Of a stretch of 64,000 nucleotides of DNA, positions 1-7,783 are shown piece after piece. The notes below the pieces were generated by a model, which was given only the letters and a program-made list of their open reading frames with translations, made no database searches and was not told the DNA's origin. The DNA comes from GCA-002733465 sp039969155 (GTDB taxonomy: Bacteria; Pseudomonadota; Gammaproteobacteria; Enterobacterales; Kangiellaceae): assembly GCA_039969155.1 (NCBI GenBank), contig JBDVOJ010000107.1, positions 38,942 through 102,941 of the forward strand, read 5' to 3'. Both the position numbers and the translations under genes were made by a program. Position 1 is the first letter of the stretch. Every line of letters begins with the position of its first letter.

Positions 1-60
1 TATTTTTAGCTCGCCGCTGTGTTAATATTCTTGTTACTCTTATCCTAAAATTTAATCAAT

Positions 61-621
61 ATGTCTTCAATAGATACACTGCTAACTCGAAAGTCTCATG
101 GCAAACTAGTGCATCCTGCGCCATCCAAAGAGCAAATGACGAGGTTGTTTAAGCTTGCTTTGAGAGCTCCCGATCACGCTTTATTAAAACCTTGGCGTTT
201 CTTGGTATTTGAGGGGGAATCACTGGTAAAACTTGGAGAGCTCATGGTTGACGCGAGCCTCAAGACCGACTCAGAATTATCTGCAGAGAAACTTGAAAAA
301 ATAGCTAAAAAACCATTGAGAGCTCCGATGGTGGTTATCTCTATCGTTTGCTACAAGGAACACCCCAAGGTACCCAAGATTGAGCAAGTATTGTCCTCTG
401 GAGCGTCTGTTCAAAATCTATTACTCGCCGCTCATCTAGAAGGCATTGGCGTTAAATGGCGAACAGGCGCACTTGCATTTAATCGACACTTAATGGACAA
501 CCTCGGTTTGCAAGCCAATGAGCAAATCACTGGATTTATTTATTTGGGGCAAGAAGAGGGGAGGAAGGCAACTCTTAAACATCCAGACCAGTCGGAGTTT
601 GTTAGTTGGTATAATGAGTAG
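61..621 (+). CDS. Nitroreductase family protein, YdjA-like
   Basis: A 186-residue FMN-dependent nitroreductase-fold protein, expected to be a cytoplasmic NAD(P)H oxidoreductase whose physiological substrate is unclear. The N-terminal SRKS/H-type FMN-binding stretch, the APDHALLKPWRF motif at about residues 36-47 and the GIGVKWRTGA segment near 127-136 closely follow E. coli YdjA, including its short length. The ATG start has only a weak ribosome site, but the protein begins where YdjA does. It stands alone and converges on asnS. Family assignment is firm, substrate is not. Confidence 0.85.
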   Translation: MSSIDTLLTRKSHGKLVHPAPSKEQMTRLFKLALRAPDHALLKPWRFLVFEGESLVKLGELMVDASLKTDSELSAEKLEKIAKKPLRAPMVVISIVCYKEHPKVPKIEQVLSSGASVQNLLLAAHLEGIGVKWRTGALAFNRHLMDNLGLQANEQITGFIYLGQEEGRKATLKHPDQSEFVSWYNE

Positions 622-627
622 TGGAAA

Positions 628-663
628 GTAAACTCACCGGTTTTATTAAAACGGTGAGTTTAC
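628..663. terminator. Hairpin between convergent nitroreductase and asnS
   Basis: A perfect 12-bp stem (GTAAACTCACCG pairing with CGGTGAGTTTAC) encloses an A/T-rich loop and lies between two convergent genes, where a shared terminator is expected. Neither side has a clean run of T after the stem, so termination strength is uncertain. Confidence 0.45.
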
Positions 664-684
664 ACAGAGTGTACTAGCTAGGTA

Positions 685-2088
685 TTAAAACTCTGCACTG
701 TTAGGTACCCGAGGAAATGGTATAACGTCCCTGATATTTTGCATACCGGTTGCGTATAACACCGCTCTTTCGAAACCAAGTCCAAAACCAGAGTGAGGGA
801 CCGTTCCGAATTTGCGTAAGTCTCTGTACCACCAGTAGTCCTCTTTGGGTAGATTCATCTGATCGAGTCTTGCATCAAATACATCTAATCGCTCTTCACG
901 TTGGCTACCACCGACCAGTTCGCCGATACCTGGAGCGAGTATATCCATTGCAGCAACTGTTTTTTCGTCGTCATTCAATCGCATATAGAAAGCTTTAATA
1001 TCTTTTGGATAGTTCATCAAAATGATCGGCCGGCCAACTTTCTCTTCGGCTAAATAGCGTTCGTGCTCAGACTGTAAATCGGTACCCCAAGAAACAGGAA
1101 ATTCAAATTTCTTTTTGGAGTTTTCTAAAATCTTAATAGCGTCAGTGTACTCCATCCTCTCGAAATCATTGTTGACGACACTTTCAAGCCGCTGAATAAC
1201 CGTTTTATCGACATGTTGATTGAAGAAATTAATATCATCAGCTCGCTCATCTAATACTGCCTTAAAAATGTACTGCATCATTTTTTCTGCGACGTTTGCA
1301 TTTTCTAATAGGTCGGCGAAGGCAATTTCTGGCTCAACCATCCAAAACTCTGCTAAATGTCTGGTTGTATTCGAATTTTCAGCTCTAAACGTTGGTCCAA
1401 ATGTGTACACCTTCGACATGGCCAAACAATAGGCTTCGACATTGAGTTGGCCTGATACTGTTAAAAATGATTCTTTACCAAAAAAGTCTTTAGAGTAATC
1501 AACTTCACCTTTGTCAGTAAGCGGTAGGTTATGTTGATCCAAAGTACTTACTCTGAACATTTCACCTGCGCCCTCACAGTCACTGGCTGTAATGATTGGC
1601 GTGTGGATCCAGTTAAAACCCTCTGAATGCATAAATCTATGAGTGGCTTGTGCTAGGCAGTTTCTGACTCGAGTGACAGCCCCAATTGCATTAGTACGAG
1701 GGCGTAAGTGAGCGACAGTCCTTAGATATTCCATGGTATGTCGCTTTGGCTGAATAGGGTAACTTGCTGGATCTTCCACTAATCCCATTATTTCAATTTT
1801 GGTCGCTTGAATTTCGAAACTCTGTCCCTTTCCTTGCGATTCGACTAACTCGCCAGTTACAACCATTGAGGCACCAGTTGTAGCTAGTAATATTTCACTT
1901 TGATAGTTATCTAATTCTGCGGGTGCAATGATTTGAATAGGGTTAAAGCATGAGCCGTCATGTAAATTGATAAATGAAAAGCCTGCTTTAGAATCTTTAC
2001 GAGTTCTTACCCAGCCTTTCACGACTACTTGACTACCTGCACTGACTTCTCCGGCTAATAGCGCAGATATTGACCAATGTTTACTCAT
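685..2088 (-). CDS. asnS: Asparagine--tRNA ligase
   Basis: Class II aminoacyl-tRNA synthetase that charges tRNA-Asn in the cytoplasm. An N-terminal OB-fold anticodon-binding domain (about residues 15-115) precedes the catalytic core, with motif 2 around FRAENSNTTRHLAEFWMVEP and a C-terminal motif 3 GFGLGFERAVLYATG. It ends with the typical IPFPRVPNSAEF tail, and the length of 467 residues is normal for AsnRS. I chose the ATG at 2088 rather than the upstream in-frame start at 2100, because GAGGGT sits 7 bases before it and the protein then begins MSKHWSI. It diverges from the methionine sulfoxide reductase gene. Confidence 0.97.
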   Translation of the reverse strand: MSKHWSISALLAGEVSAGSQVVVKGWVRTRKDSKAGFSFINLHDGSCFNPIQIIAPAELDNYQSEILLATTGASMVVTGELVESQGKGQSFEIQATKIEIMGLVEDPASYPIQPKRHTMEYLRTVAHLRPRTNAIGAVTRVRNCLAQATHRFMHSEGFNWIHTPIITASDCEGAGEMFRVSTLDQHNLPLTDKGEVDYSKDFFGKESFLTVSGQLNVEAYCLAMSKVYTFGPTFRAENSNTTRHLAEFWMVEPEIAFADLLENANVAEKMMQYIFKAVLDERADDINFFNQHVDKTVIQRLESVVNNDFERMEYTDAIKILENSKKKFEFPVSWGTDLQSEHERYLAEEKVGRPIILMNYPKDIKAFYMRLNDDEKTVAAMDILAPGIGELVGGSQREERLDVFDARLDQMNLPKEDYWWYRDLRKFGTVPHSGFGLGFERAVLYATGMQNIRDVIPFPRVPNSAEF

Positions 2089-2289
2089 CGTTACCCTCAA
2101 ATCGATTGGTATATAAAATTGAATTGGATTTTAACCTTGTCACGCGTTAATCACCAGACTATTTCCCTGCTTGTTAGAATAAATCGTGCTATTACGAAAG
2201 GTAAACAGACCATATAGCCAATTAATAGTTGAAATAGGATAAAATAATGGCATGATTGCCAAATGCACTATTCCGCTAAAACAAAGATC

Positions 2290-2781
2290 ATGTCCGATAC
2301 AAAAAACGACTATCCACTACTAGCCAAACAACTCGAATCACTTTTATCCGGAGAACGAAATTGGCTCACTAATATCAGCCAATTTGCTGCGTTAGTGTTT
2401 AATAACCTGAATCAAATAAACTGGGCGGGATTCTATTTAAAGGTCGATGATAATTACCTAAAACTTGGGGCGTTTCAGGGCCAAGTGGCTTGTACTACGA
2501 TTAAAATTGGAACAGGCGTGTGTGGAACGTCTGCCGAACAACGAGAATCTTTGCTGGTTAAGGATGTTGACCAATTCAAAGGCCATATAGTCTGTGATTC
2601 TCGTTCACGATCTGAGTTAGTTTGCCCAGTGATTGTTGACAATGAGTTGTGGGGGGTGTTTGACCTAGACAGCCCAATTCTTTCAAGATTCGACAAACAG
2701 GACCAGCAGGGAGTTGAAGAGCTAATTAATGTCTTAATTCGTTCAACAGACTGGAATGTTGGAATTGGGCATTTAAACTAA
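2290..2781 (+). CDS. msrC: Free methionine-(R)-sulfoxide reductase (GAF domain)
   Basis: Single GAF-domain enzyme of the YebR/fRMsr family that reduces free L-methionine-R-sulfoxide using a redox-active cysteine system. The three family cysteines are all present: in VACTTI, in GTGVCGTSA and in GHIVCDSRS, followed by the usual SELVCPV strand. The INWAGFYL stretch near residue 46 also matches the family. The ATG at 2290 gives the usual length (163 residues). An in-frame ATG at 2263 would add nine residues that lack family similarity. Neither start has a strong ribosome site. Confidence 0.92.
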   Translation: MSDTKNDYPLLAKQLESLLSGERNWLTNISQFAALVFNNLNQINWAGFYLKVDDNYLKLGAFQGQVACTTIKIGTGVCGTSAEQRESLLVKDVDQFKGHIVCDSRSRSELVCPVIVDNELWGVFDLDSPILSRFDKQDQQGVEELINVLIRSTDWNVGIGHLN

Positions 2782-2809
2782 ATTCTGCTCATATAGAGAT
2801 TTCTTTAGA

Positions 2810-3907
2810 TTACGTCTTTAAACCTAAATCTATTCTTAGATCACTTGGTAGCTCTGGTAATTCAGATCTCGGTATTAGATAGGTTGATATGTTAAATAAC
2901 TCTCGGAAAAAGCGATTATTTTGGGTCGTTTTACTCAAATAGTCATGGCCAGATGAGCCACCGGTTCCTATTTTAGCTCCGATCATTCTATGTACCATTA
3001 CAGTGTGCCTGTGCCGCCATTGAGTGAACAGCTCATCTATTTCCGTGAGTTTTTCGAGGATGTGATAAGGCTGTTGAAAGGCTGGTTCGTCTCGATAGAG
3101 ATTAATAAAAATAGCGCCTAAAACAGCCTCTCGCTTCATTCTAACGGCACCATCTTGTTCTAATTGTTGGTAAATATCAGAACTAAAAAGGGCATCAAAA
3201 CCTGCACGGGTTGTTTTTAAATCCTTGATTTGAAATTCTCTGTCTTCTTCACTTAAGTAGTCGACATTTTTCACTATTTCTAAGTCTCGCTCGACCATAT
3301 GATCAAGCGCATCTTGGTAAGCTTGCACGAAAGAAAAGTTTTTATGTTCCAAGAAAGGCATTCTTGCTAACCATGTTTCAATTAGATCGAACATATTGGG
3401 TTTATCTTCCAGAGCGATTAAATAGTCTCGATCTTGATCATTGAGCCGGTTGTAGAATGACTTTTTATCGAAATTAATGCGATACTCCATTTTCAGACCA
3501 AGTAAAATTTCGATTTCTTTGAATTGGATACTTTGAAATCCACTTGCAGGGATTAGGTAATCGCGAAAATCGAGGAAGTCTAATGGCGTCATGGTTTCTA
3601 ATATGCTTATTTGCTCATTAAGAACCTTTTGTATTTTGATTATCCGATCAAACCTTTGAATAATTTTTCCATGTTGGTTTTCATTTAAGTTTTCTGTATC
3701 AAATATTTTTATGACAGAACGTAACTCATGGAGTACTTGCTTAAACCATAGTTCATACGCTTGATGGACGATAATAAATAACAGCTCATCATGAGCTTCT
3801 TGTTCTTGATACTGGCCACTGACTGGATTTTGAGCATCTAAAAATTTATCTAGATCGAGGTAATCACTGTAGTAGCAGGGGGTGGTATTTTTTTGCATTG
3901 CACACAT
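2810..3907 (-). CDS. kynA: Tryptophan 2,3-dioxygenase
   Basis: Heme-dependent dioxygenase converting L-tryptophan to N-formylkynurenine, the first step of the kynurenine pathway. The N-terminal HDELLFIIVHQAYELWFKQ segment contains the substrate-side histidine. RDYLIPASGFQS and the C-terminal HRMIGAKIGTGGSSGHDYL segment, which carries the proximal heme histidine and the GTGGSSG loop, are family hallmarks. At about 365 residues it is longer than the short bacterial form but within the family range. The start is uncertain: ATG codons at 3907 and 3898 are both possible, and the upstream extension begins with TTG. No other kynurenine-pathway gene is nearby. Confidence 0.95.
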   Translation of the reverse strand: MCAMQKNTTPCYYSDYLDLDKFLDAQNPVSGQYQEQEAHDELLFIIVHQAYELWFKQVLHELRSVIKIFDTENLNENQHGKIIQRFDRIIKIQKVLNEQISILETMTPLDFLDFRDYLIPASGFQSIQFKEIEILLGLKMEYRINFDKKSFYNRLNDQDRDYLIALEDKPNMFDLIETWLARMPFLEHKNFSFVQAYQDALDHMVERDLEIVKNVDYLSEEDREFQIKDLKTTRAGFDALFSSDIYQQLEQDGAVRMKREAVLGAIFINLYRDEPAFQQPYHILEKLTEIDELFTQWRHRHTVMVHRMIGAKIGTGGSSGHDYLSKTTQNNRFFRELFNISTYLIPRSELPELPSDLRIDLGLKT

Positions 3908-4136
3908 TTTGTTCAATACTCGTATGTTTGAGAGGTTTGTCCTTTAAAACAATATCTTAGCAGTTATTCAATTTAGTGCAATATAACTCGGTAATATGAA
4001 ACAGGACTCATTTTTTGTGATGAATTAGGCAAATTTTTTGCGTACAATAGGAAGTTTGGACTAACCTAAAAGTAGCGTGTAAAAACAATACTAATAGAAT
4101 CAACTAAAATTGGATTTTGGTAGATAAGGAAAACGA

Positions 4137-5147
4137 ATGTACGAGTCTTATTACAAATTATCAGGAAAACCTTTTCAGCTAGCACCTGATCCTTTCTTTT
4201 TCTTTGGAAGTAGCACCCATAAACGTGCTCTGGCTTACTTAAAGTATGGCTTGTCACAAGGGGAGGGTTTTATTGTAGTAACTGGCGATGTAGGGACTGG
4301 TAAGAGCACTTTAGTACGCACACTTTTCCATTCTCTTGAGTCTAAAGATGATGTGGTTGCTGCTGAGTTAATTAACACCCAGCTAAATTCAACAGATATT
4401 TTAAGAATGGTAGCCGCTGCCTTTGGTCTAGCTCACAAAGATAATAAAAAATCCTCATTACTTAAAAACCTTGAAAACTTCTTTGTTGCTAGAAGCAAAG
4501 AGGGTAAGCGATGTATGTTAGTAGTGGATGAGGCTCAAAATCTACCATTCGAAACTATCGAAGAACTTCGTATGTTATCGAACATGGTTCACAACGGCAA
4601 AACGCTATTACAGATATTTTTATTGGGTCAATCCGAGTTTAGAGAAAATTTAAGGGCTCCCGTTTTAGAGCAAGTGAGGCAGAGAGTTACTGCTTCTTAT
4701 CATCTAGCACATTTAGATGGTGAAGAGACCCAGTCCTATATTGAACATCGACTCTCTAAAGTTGATTGGGACAACAATCCATCATTTACTGCAGAAGCGT
4801 TTCAGCATATCTATGATTTTAGTGAAGGGGTTCCACGTATTATCAATACGACTTGTGACCGGCTTTTGCTTTACGGATTCTTAGAGGAAAAAACTAAGAT
4901 CGATGGCGAAATTGTAAAATTAGTTACGGAAGAAATAGTGGCTGAGAATGACGCCGGTAAGGATGCTGCAACTGCTAAAGAAAGTACGATGAAAGCTGAT
5001 TCTGTACTTCCTGAAGATGCCACACCAATGGATGTTCGCGTCCACCAATTAGAAAGGGAAATGGACGAGTTGAAAAAGCGATTTAGAAAAGAGCGTGATT
5101 TTATGCGTAAAATAGTCGCGATATCACTGAATTTTGAAGATGATTAA
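4137..5147 (+). CDS. ExeA/XrtA-associated type AAA ATPase
   Basis: A 336-residue cytoplasmic AAA ATPase of the ExeA/GspA superfamily. It resembles the ATPase that accompanies XrtA/PEP-CTERM exopolysaccharide clusters. It opens with MYESYYKLSGKPFQLAPDP, typical of that group. Walker A is GDVGTGKST (about residues 50-58) and Walker B is MLVVDEAQNL (about 125-134), with sensor-like QVRQRV and GVPRIIN motifs further on. The C-terminal 70 residues are charged and probably coiled coil. A strong AAGGAAA ribosome site supports the start. It is monocistronic here, 18.6 kb from the EPS operon it may serve, between kynA and gltA. It could be a general regulator instead. Confidence 0.82.
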   Translation: MYESYYKLSGKPFQLAPDPFFFFGSSTHKRALAYLKYGLSQGEGFIVVTGDVGTGKSTLVRTLFHSLESKDDVVAAELINTQLNSTDILRMVAAAFGLAHKDNKKSSLLKNLENFFVARSKEGKRCMLVVDEAQNLPFETIEELRMLSNMVHNGKTLLQIFLLGQSEFRENLRAPVLEQVRQRVTASYHLAHLDGEETQSYIEHRLSKVDWDNNPSFTAEAFQHIYDFSEGVPRIINTTCDRLLLYGFLEEKTKIDGEIVKLVTEEIVAENDAGKDAATAKESTMKADSVLPEDATPMDVRVHQLEREMDELKKRFRKERDFMRKIVAISLNFEDD

Positions 5148-5170
5148 TCAATAGTTTGACAAAGCAATAA

Positions 5171-5195
5171 AAAAGGCGCCTAGAGCGCCTTTTTT
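5171..5195. terminator. Bidirectional intrinsic terminator
   Basis: The stem AAAAGGCGC / GCGCCTTTT with a 5-base loop is flanked by A-runs on one side and T-runs on the other, so it can stop transcription from both the ATPase gene and gltA, which converge here. Confidence 0.88.
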
Positions 5196-5219
5196 AGTTT
5201 TCTAGGTTTAAATTGGAAA

Positions 5220-6509
5220 TCATCTTTGCTCAATTGGCTTAACATTTCTTTCCAAATCACCAGTATAAAGCTGTCTTGGGCGTCCAATCTTTTGAGTTGG
5301 TTCAGCAATCATTTCTGTCCAATGTGAAACCCAACCGACGGTTCTAGCTAAGGCAAAGATAACGGTAAACATATTCATTGGAATTCCGATCGCGTTTAAA
5401 ATGATTCCAGAATAGAAATCAACATTAGGATAGAGTTTCCTTTCCACAAAATACGGGTCTTCTAAAGCGATCTTTTCTAATTCCATAGCGACTTTTAGAA
5501 TCGGATCATCCGTTTTACCAGTTGCTTCCAATACTTCATGCGCGCTATCTCGCATGACCTTGGCTCGTGGATCAAAGTTCTTATAAACTCGATGCCCGAA
5601 ACCCATCAATCTGAAAGGGTCATCCTTGTCTTTGGCTCGTTTAATAAATTCTGGAATTCGGCTAACATCACCGATCTCATGTAACATTCTTAGACACGCT
5701 TCATTAGCGCCACCATGAGCAGGCCCCCATAGCGAAGCGATACCGGAAGATATACATGCGAATGGATTAGCGCCTGACGATCCTGCTAATCTTACCGTAG
5801 AAGTTGAGCAGTTTTGTTCATGATCGGCATGTAAAGTGAAAATTCTGTCCATTGCTTTAACCAGCACAGGATCGGGTTTTTCATCATGCGAAGGCATAGA
5901 AAACATTTGGTTTAAGAAGTTCTCTGCGTAACTCATTTCATTTCTTGGGTAAACAAAAGGTTTTCCAATCGAATAGCGATAACACATTGCCGCAATTGTC
6001 GGAACTTTTGCTAAGAGTCTAAATGCGCTCTTTTCTCGATGTGATTGATTGTTAATATCCAGCGAATCATGATAAAAAGCTGACAGAGCCCCAACAACAC
6101 CAACCATTATTGCCATTGGGTGAGCGTCTCGTCTAAAACCATTGAAAAAGTGGGTAAGTTGCTCATTTAGCATGGTGTGATTGTTGATTCTATCTAAAAA
6201 TGCCTGTTTTTCTGTGACATTTGGAAGCTCACCATTAAGCAGCAGGTAGCAAACTTCCATGAAGTCACAATCTTGCGCCAGTTGGTCAATTGGATATCCG
6301 CGATAAAGTAGAATGCCTTTACCACCATCGATAAAGGTAATTTTTGATTCACAGGACGCCGTTGACATAAAGCCAGGGTCATATGTAAAAACACCATTTT
6401 TGACGAGGCTAGCAACGTTAATTACGTCATTGCCCAAAGTCGGTGAATACATCTCTAATTCGAGAGTTTCGCCCGAGGGCAAAGTTAGTTTGGCGGTCTT
6501 GTCAGACAT
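5220..6509 (-). CDS. gltA: Citrate synthase, type II
   Basis: Condenses oxaloacetate and acetyl-CoA to citrate at the entry to the TCA cycle. The 429-residue protein has the N-terminal extension of NADH-sensitive hexameric type II enzymes and the catalytic residues in context: histidine in GPAHGGANEA, histidine in GFGHRVYKN and aspartate in KLYPNVDFYSG. The C-terminal Arg-rich IGRPRQLYTG loop is typical. The ATG is preceded by AGGAG at good spacing. It diverges from sdhCDAB, as in many gammaproteobacteria, and shares a long upstream region with it. Confidence 0.97.
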   Translation of the reverse strand: MSDKTAKLTLPSGETLELEMYSPTLGNDVINVASLVKNGVFTYDPGFMSTASCESKITFIDGGKGILLYRGYPIDQLAQDCDFMEVCYLLLNGELPNVTEKQAFLDRINNHTMLNEQLTHFFNGFRRDAHPMAIMVGVVGALSAFYHDSLDINNQSHREKSAFRLLAKVPTIAAMCYRYSIGKPFVYPRNEMSYAENFLNQMFSMPSHDEKPDPVLVKAMDRIFTLHADHEQNCSTSTVRLAGSSGANPFACISSGIASLWGPAHGGANEACLRMLHEIGDVSRIPEFIKRAKDKDDPFRLMGFGHRVYKNFDPRAKVMRDSAHEVLEATGKTDDPILKVAMELEKIALEDPYFVERKLYPNVDFYSGIILNAIGIPMNMFTVIFALARTVGWVSHWTEMIAEPTQKIGRPRQLYTGDLERNVKPIEQR

Positions 6510-6860
6510 TATATATAACTCCTGAAATTGGTTTTGTTGGAGACAGTTATGTTTAGCATATTATCATTAATGCCAAACAAGTTATCACCAATATAGTATT
6601 AGCCTTCCAAGTAGAAGCGCTACTGAATATGAACTGTAGAATACCTACTCTTAATGGCGAAATATTATACGAATTAAATGGATATAAGATCGATAGTATT
6701 GGCCGATAAACCGCTAAATAGGTTTAAGTGCTTGTTATAATTAACTATCTACTGCGCGCTACTATAAAAGTTATTAAGATTTTGTCAATTGTTATGCTAG
6801 GCTTTTTGATCATATCAAGCCATTTTCTGACCTTACTCAATATATAGACTAGTATTTCGA

Positions 6861-6876
6861 GAATACATTTGTATTC
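6861..6876. promoter_or_regulatory. Inverted repeat, possible operator
   Basis: GAATAC-ATTT-GTATTC is a perfect 6-bp inverted repeat with a 4-base spacer. It overlaps the -35 position of the candidate sdh promoter, where a repressor would block RNA polymerase. The binding protein is unknown to me, and short palindromes are common in A/T-rich DNA. Confidence 0.3.
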
Positions 6877-6897
6877 AGTAGTTTAGGCTTATATAAT
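6869..6897 (+). promoter_or_regulatory. Candidate sigma-70 promoter for sdhCDAB
   Basis: A perfect TATAAT at 6892-6897 has a poor -35 (TTGTAT, three of six matches) 17 bases upstream. It would give a leader of roughly 150 bases before sdhC. The weak -35 suggests dependence on an activator if it is real. Confidence 0.35.
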
Positions 6898-7058
6898 TGC
6901 GCCAGCTGCAGACTTGCACCGCGCAAGACTGCTGTCAAACTGTAAAAATAACTATATCTATTAAGTGACTGGAAAAAGCTTAGCAGAAATATCAATTTTT
7001 GCCTAAAATTAGGCTAGTTGCAGTCTCCTATTCACAAACATCGAGAAGAATTGTTATC

Positions 7059-7442
7059 GTGAAAAAAAACAGACCCGGAAGTGTAACGCTTTCCACTATG
7101 GCGGCATTTAAATGGCCGATTACCGCTCTGTCTTCAATCCTCCACCGAATGTCTGGCGTGCTATTATTCATCGCTGTGCCGTTTGCGCTGTGGATGTTAG
7201 AGCAAAGTCTTGAATCTCAAACTAGTTATGAGCAACTTCAGCATTTGTTAAGTGGCGGCTTAGCTAAGTTTATTATTTGGTTAGTATTAGCCGCTCTTTC
7301 CTATCACATCATAGCAGGTATAAAGCATTTATTGATGGATATTGGAATTGGCGAGTCTTTAGAAGGCGGGATTTTGGCCTCGAGATTAGTCATAATTCTT
7401 GGCGTGTTAACAGCTATCGGACTAGGAGTATGGATATGGTAA
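7059..7442 (+). CDS. sdhC: Succinate dehydrogenase cytochrome b556 subunit
   Basis: Membrane anchor of complex II that binds heme b and quinone. From the GTG at 7059 the protein (127 residues) reads VKKNRPGSVTLSTM, matching the start of E. coli SdhC. Three membrane helices follow, and SSILHRMSGVLLF (HRxSG motif) and the heme-ligand histidine in LSYHIIAGIKHLLMD are visible. A GAGAAG ribosome site lies about 10 bases upstream. The open frame extends to 6999, but those residues lack family similarity. Its end overlaps sdhD. Confidence 0.93.
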   Translation: MKKNRPGSVTLSTMAAFKWPITALSSILHRMSGVLLFIAVPFALWMLEQSLESQTSYEQLQHLLSGGLAKFIIWLVLAALSYHIIAGIKHLLMDIGIGESLEGGILASRLVIILGVLTAIGLGVWIW

Positions 7443-7783
7443 GGTCAGTAACAAGTGTTGGCCGCAGTGCTCTTCACGATTGGGTAATACAACGAGTTAC
7501 CGCCATCATTATTGCTGCTTATGTGGTCTATTTGACGGTGTTTATCGTATCATCTCCTGATTTGAAATTTGTCGTTTGGCAAGCTTTCTTTGAACAAACC
7601 AGTATTAAGATATTTTCATTCTTAACCATTATCAGCTTGTGCTTTCACGCTTGGGTAGGCATGTGGGTGATTTCGACGGATTATTTAAACAAGTTGGCTG
7701 TAAGAATGATATTCCAACTTGTCGTGATTGTATTATGTATAGCATTCCTTCTTTGGGGTGCTCAGATTTTGTGGGGTTTTTAA
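7436..7783 (+). CDS. sdhD: Succinate dehydrogenase hydrophobic membrane anchor
   Basis: Second membrane anchor of complex II, 115 residues, the same length as E. coli SdhD. It starts MVRSVTSVGRSALHDW, has three hydrophobic helices, the heme-side histidine in SLCFHAWVGMW and the D-Y pair just after it (STDYLN). The ATG at 7436 overlaps the sdhC stop by 7 bases and follows AGGAG at 7424, suggesting translational coupling. An ATG six bases upstream is too close to that ribosome site. Confidence 0.93.
   Translation: MVRSVTSVGRSALHDWVIQRVTAIIIAAYVVYLTVFIVSSPDLKFVVWQAFFEQTSIKIFSFLTIISLCFHAWVGMWVISTDYLNKLAVRMIFQLVVIVLCIAFLLWGAQILWGF

Larger units (their letters stand above)
6510..7058. promoter_or_regulatory. 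gltA-sdhC divergent intergenic region
   Basis: About 550 bases of A/T-rich DNA without a convincing gene, separating two divergent TCA-cycle transcripts. It must hold promoters and operators for both. I can point to a TATAAT box at 6892-6897 and a perfect inverted repeat at 6861-6876 on the sdh side. I could not pick out a clear gltA promoter. Confidence 0.6.

Noticed and set aside
6628..6708. 26-codon open frame in the gltA-sdhC region
   Set aside because: No ribosome site, no recognisable feature, and a length expected by chance.
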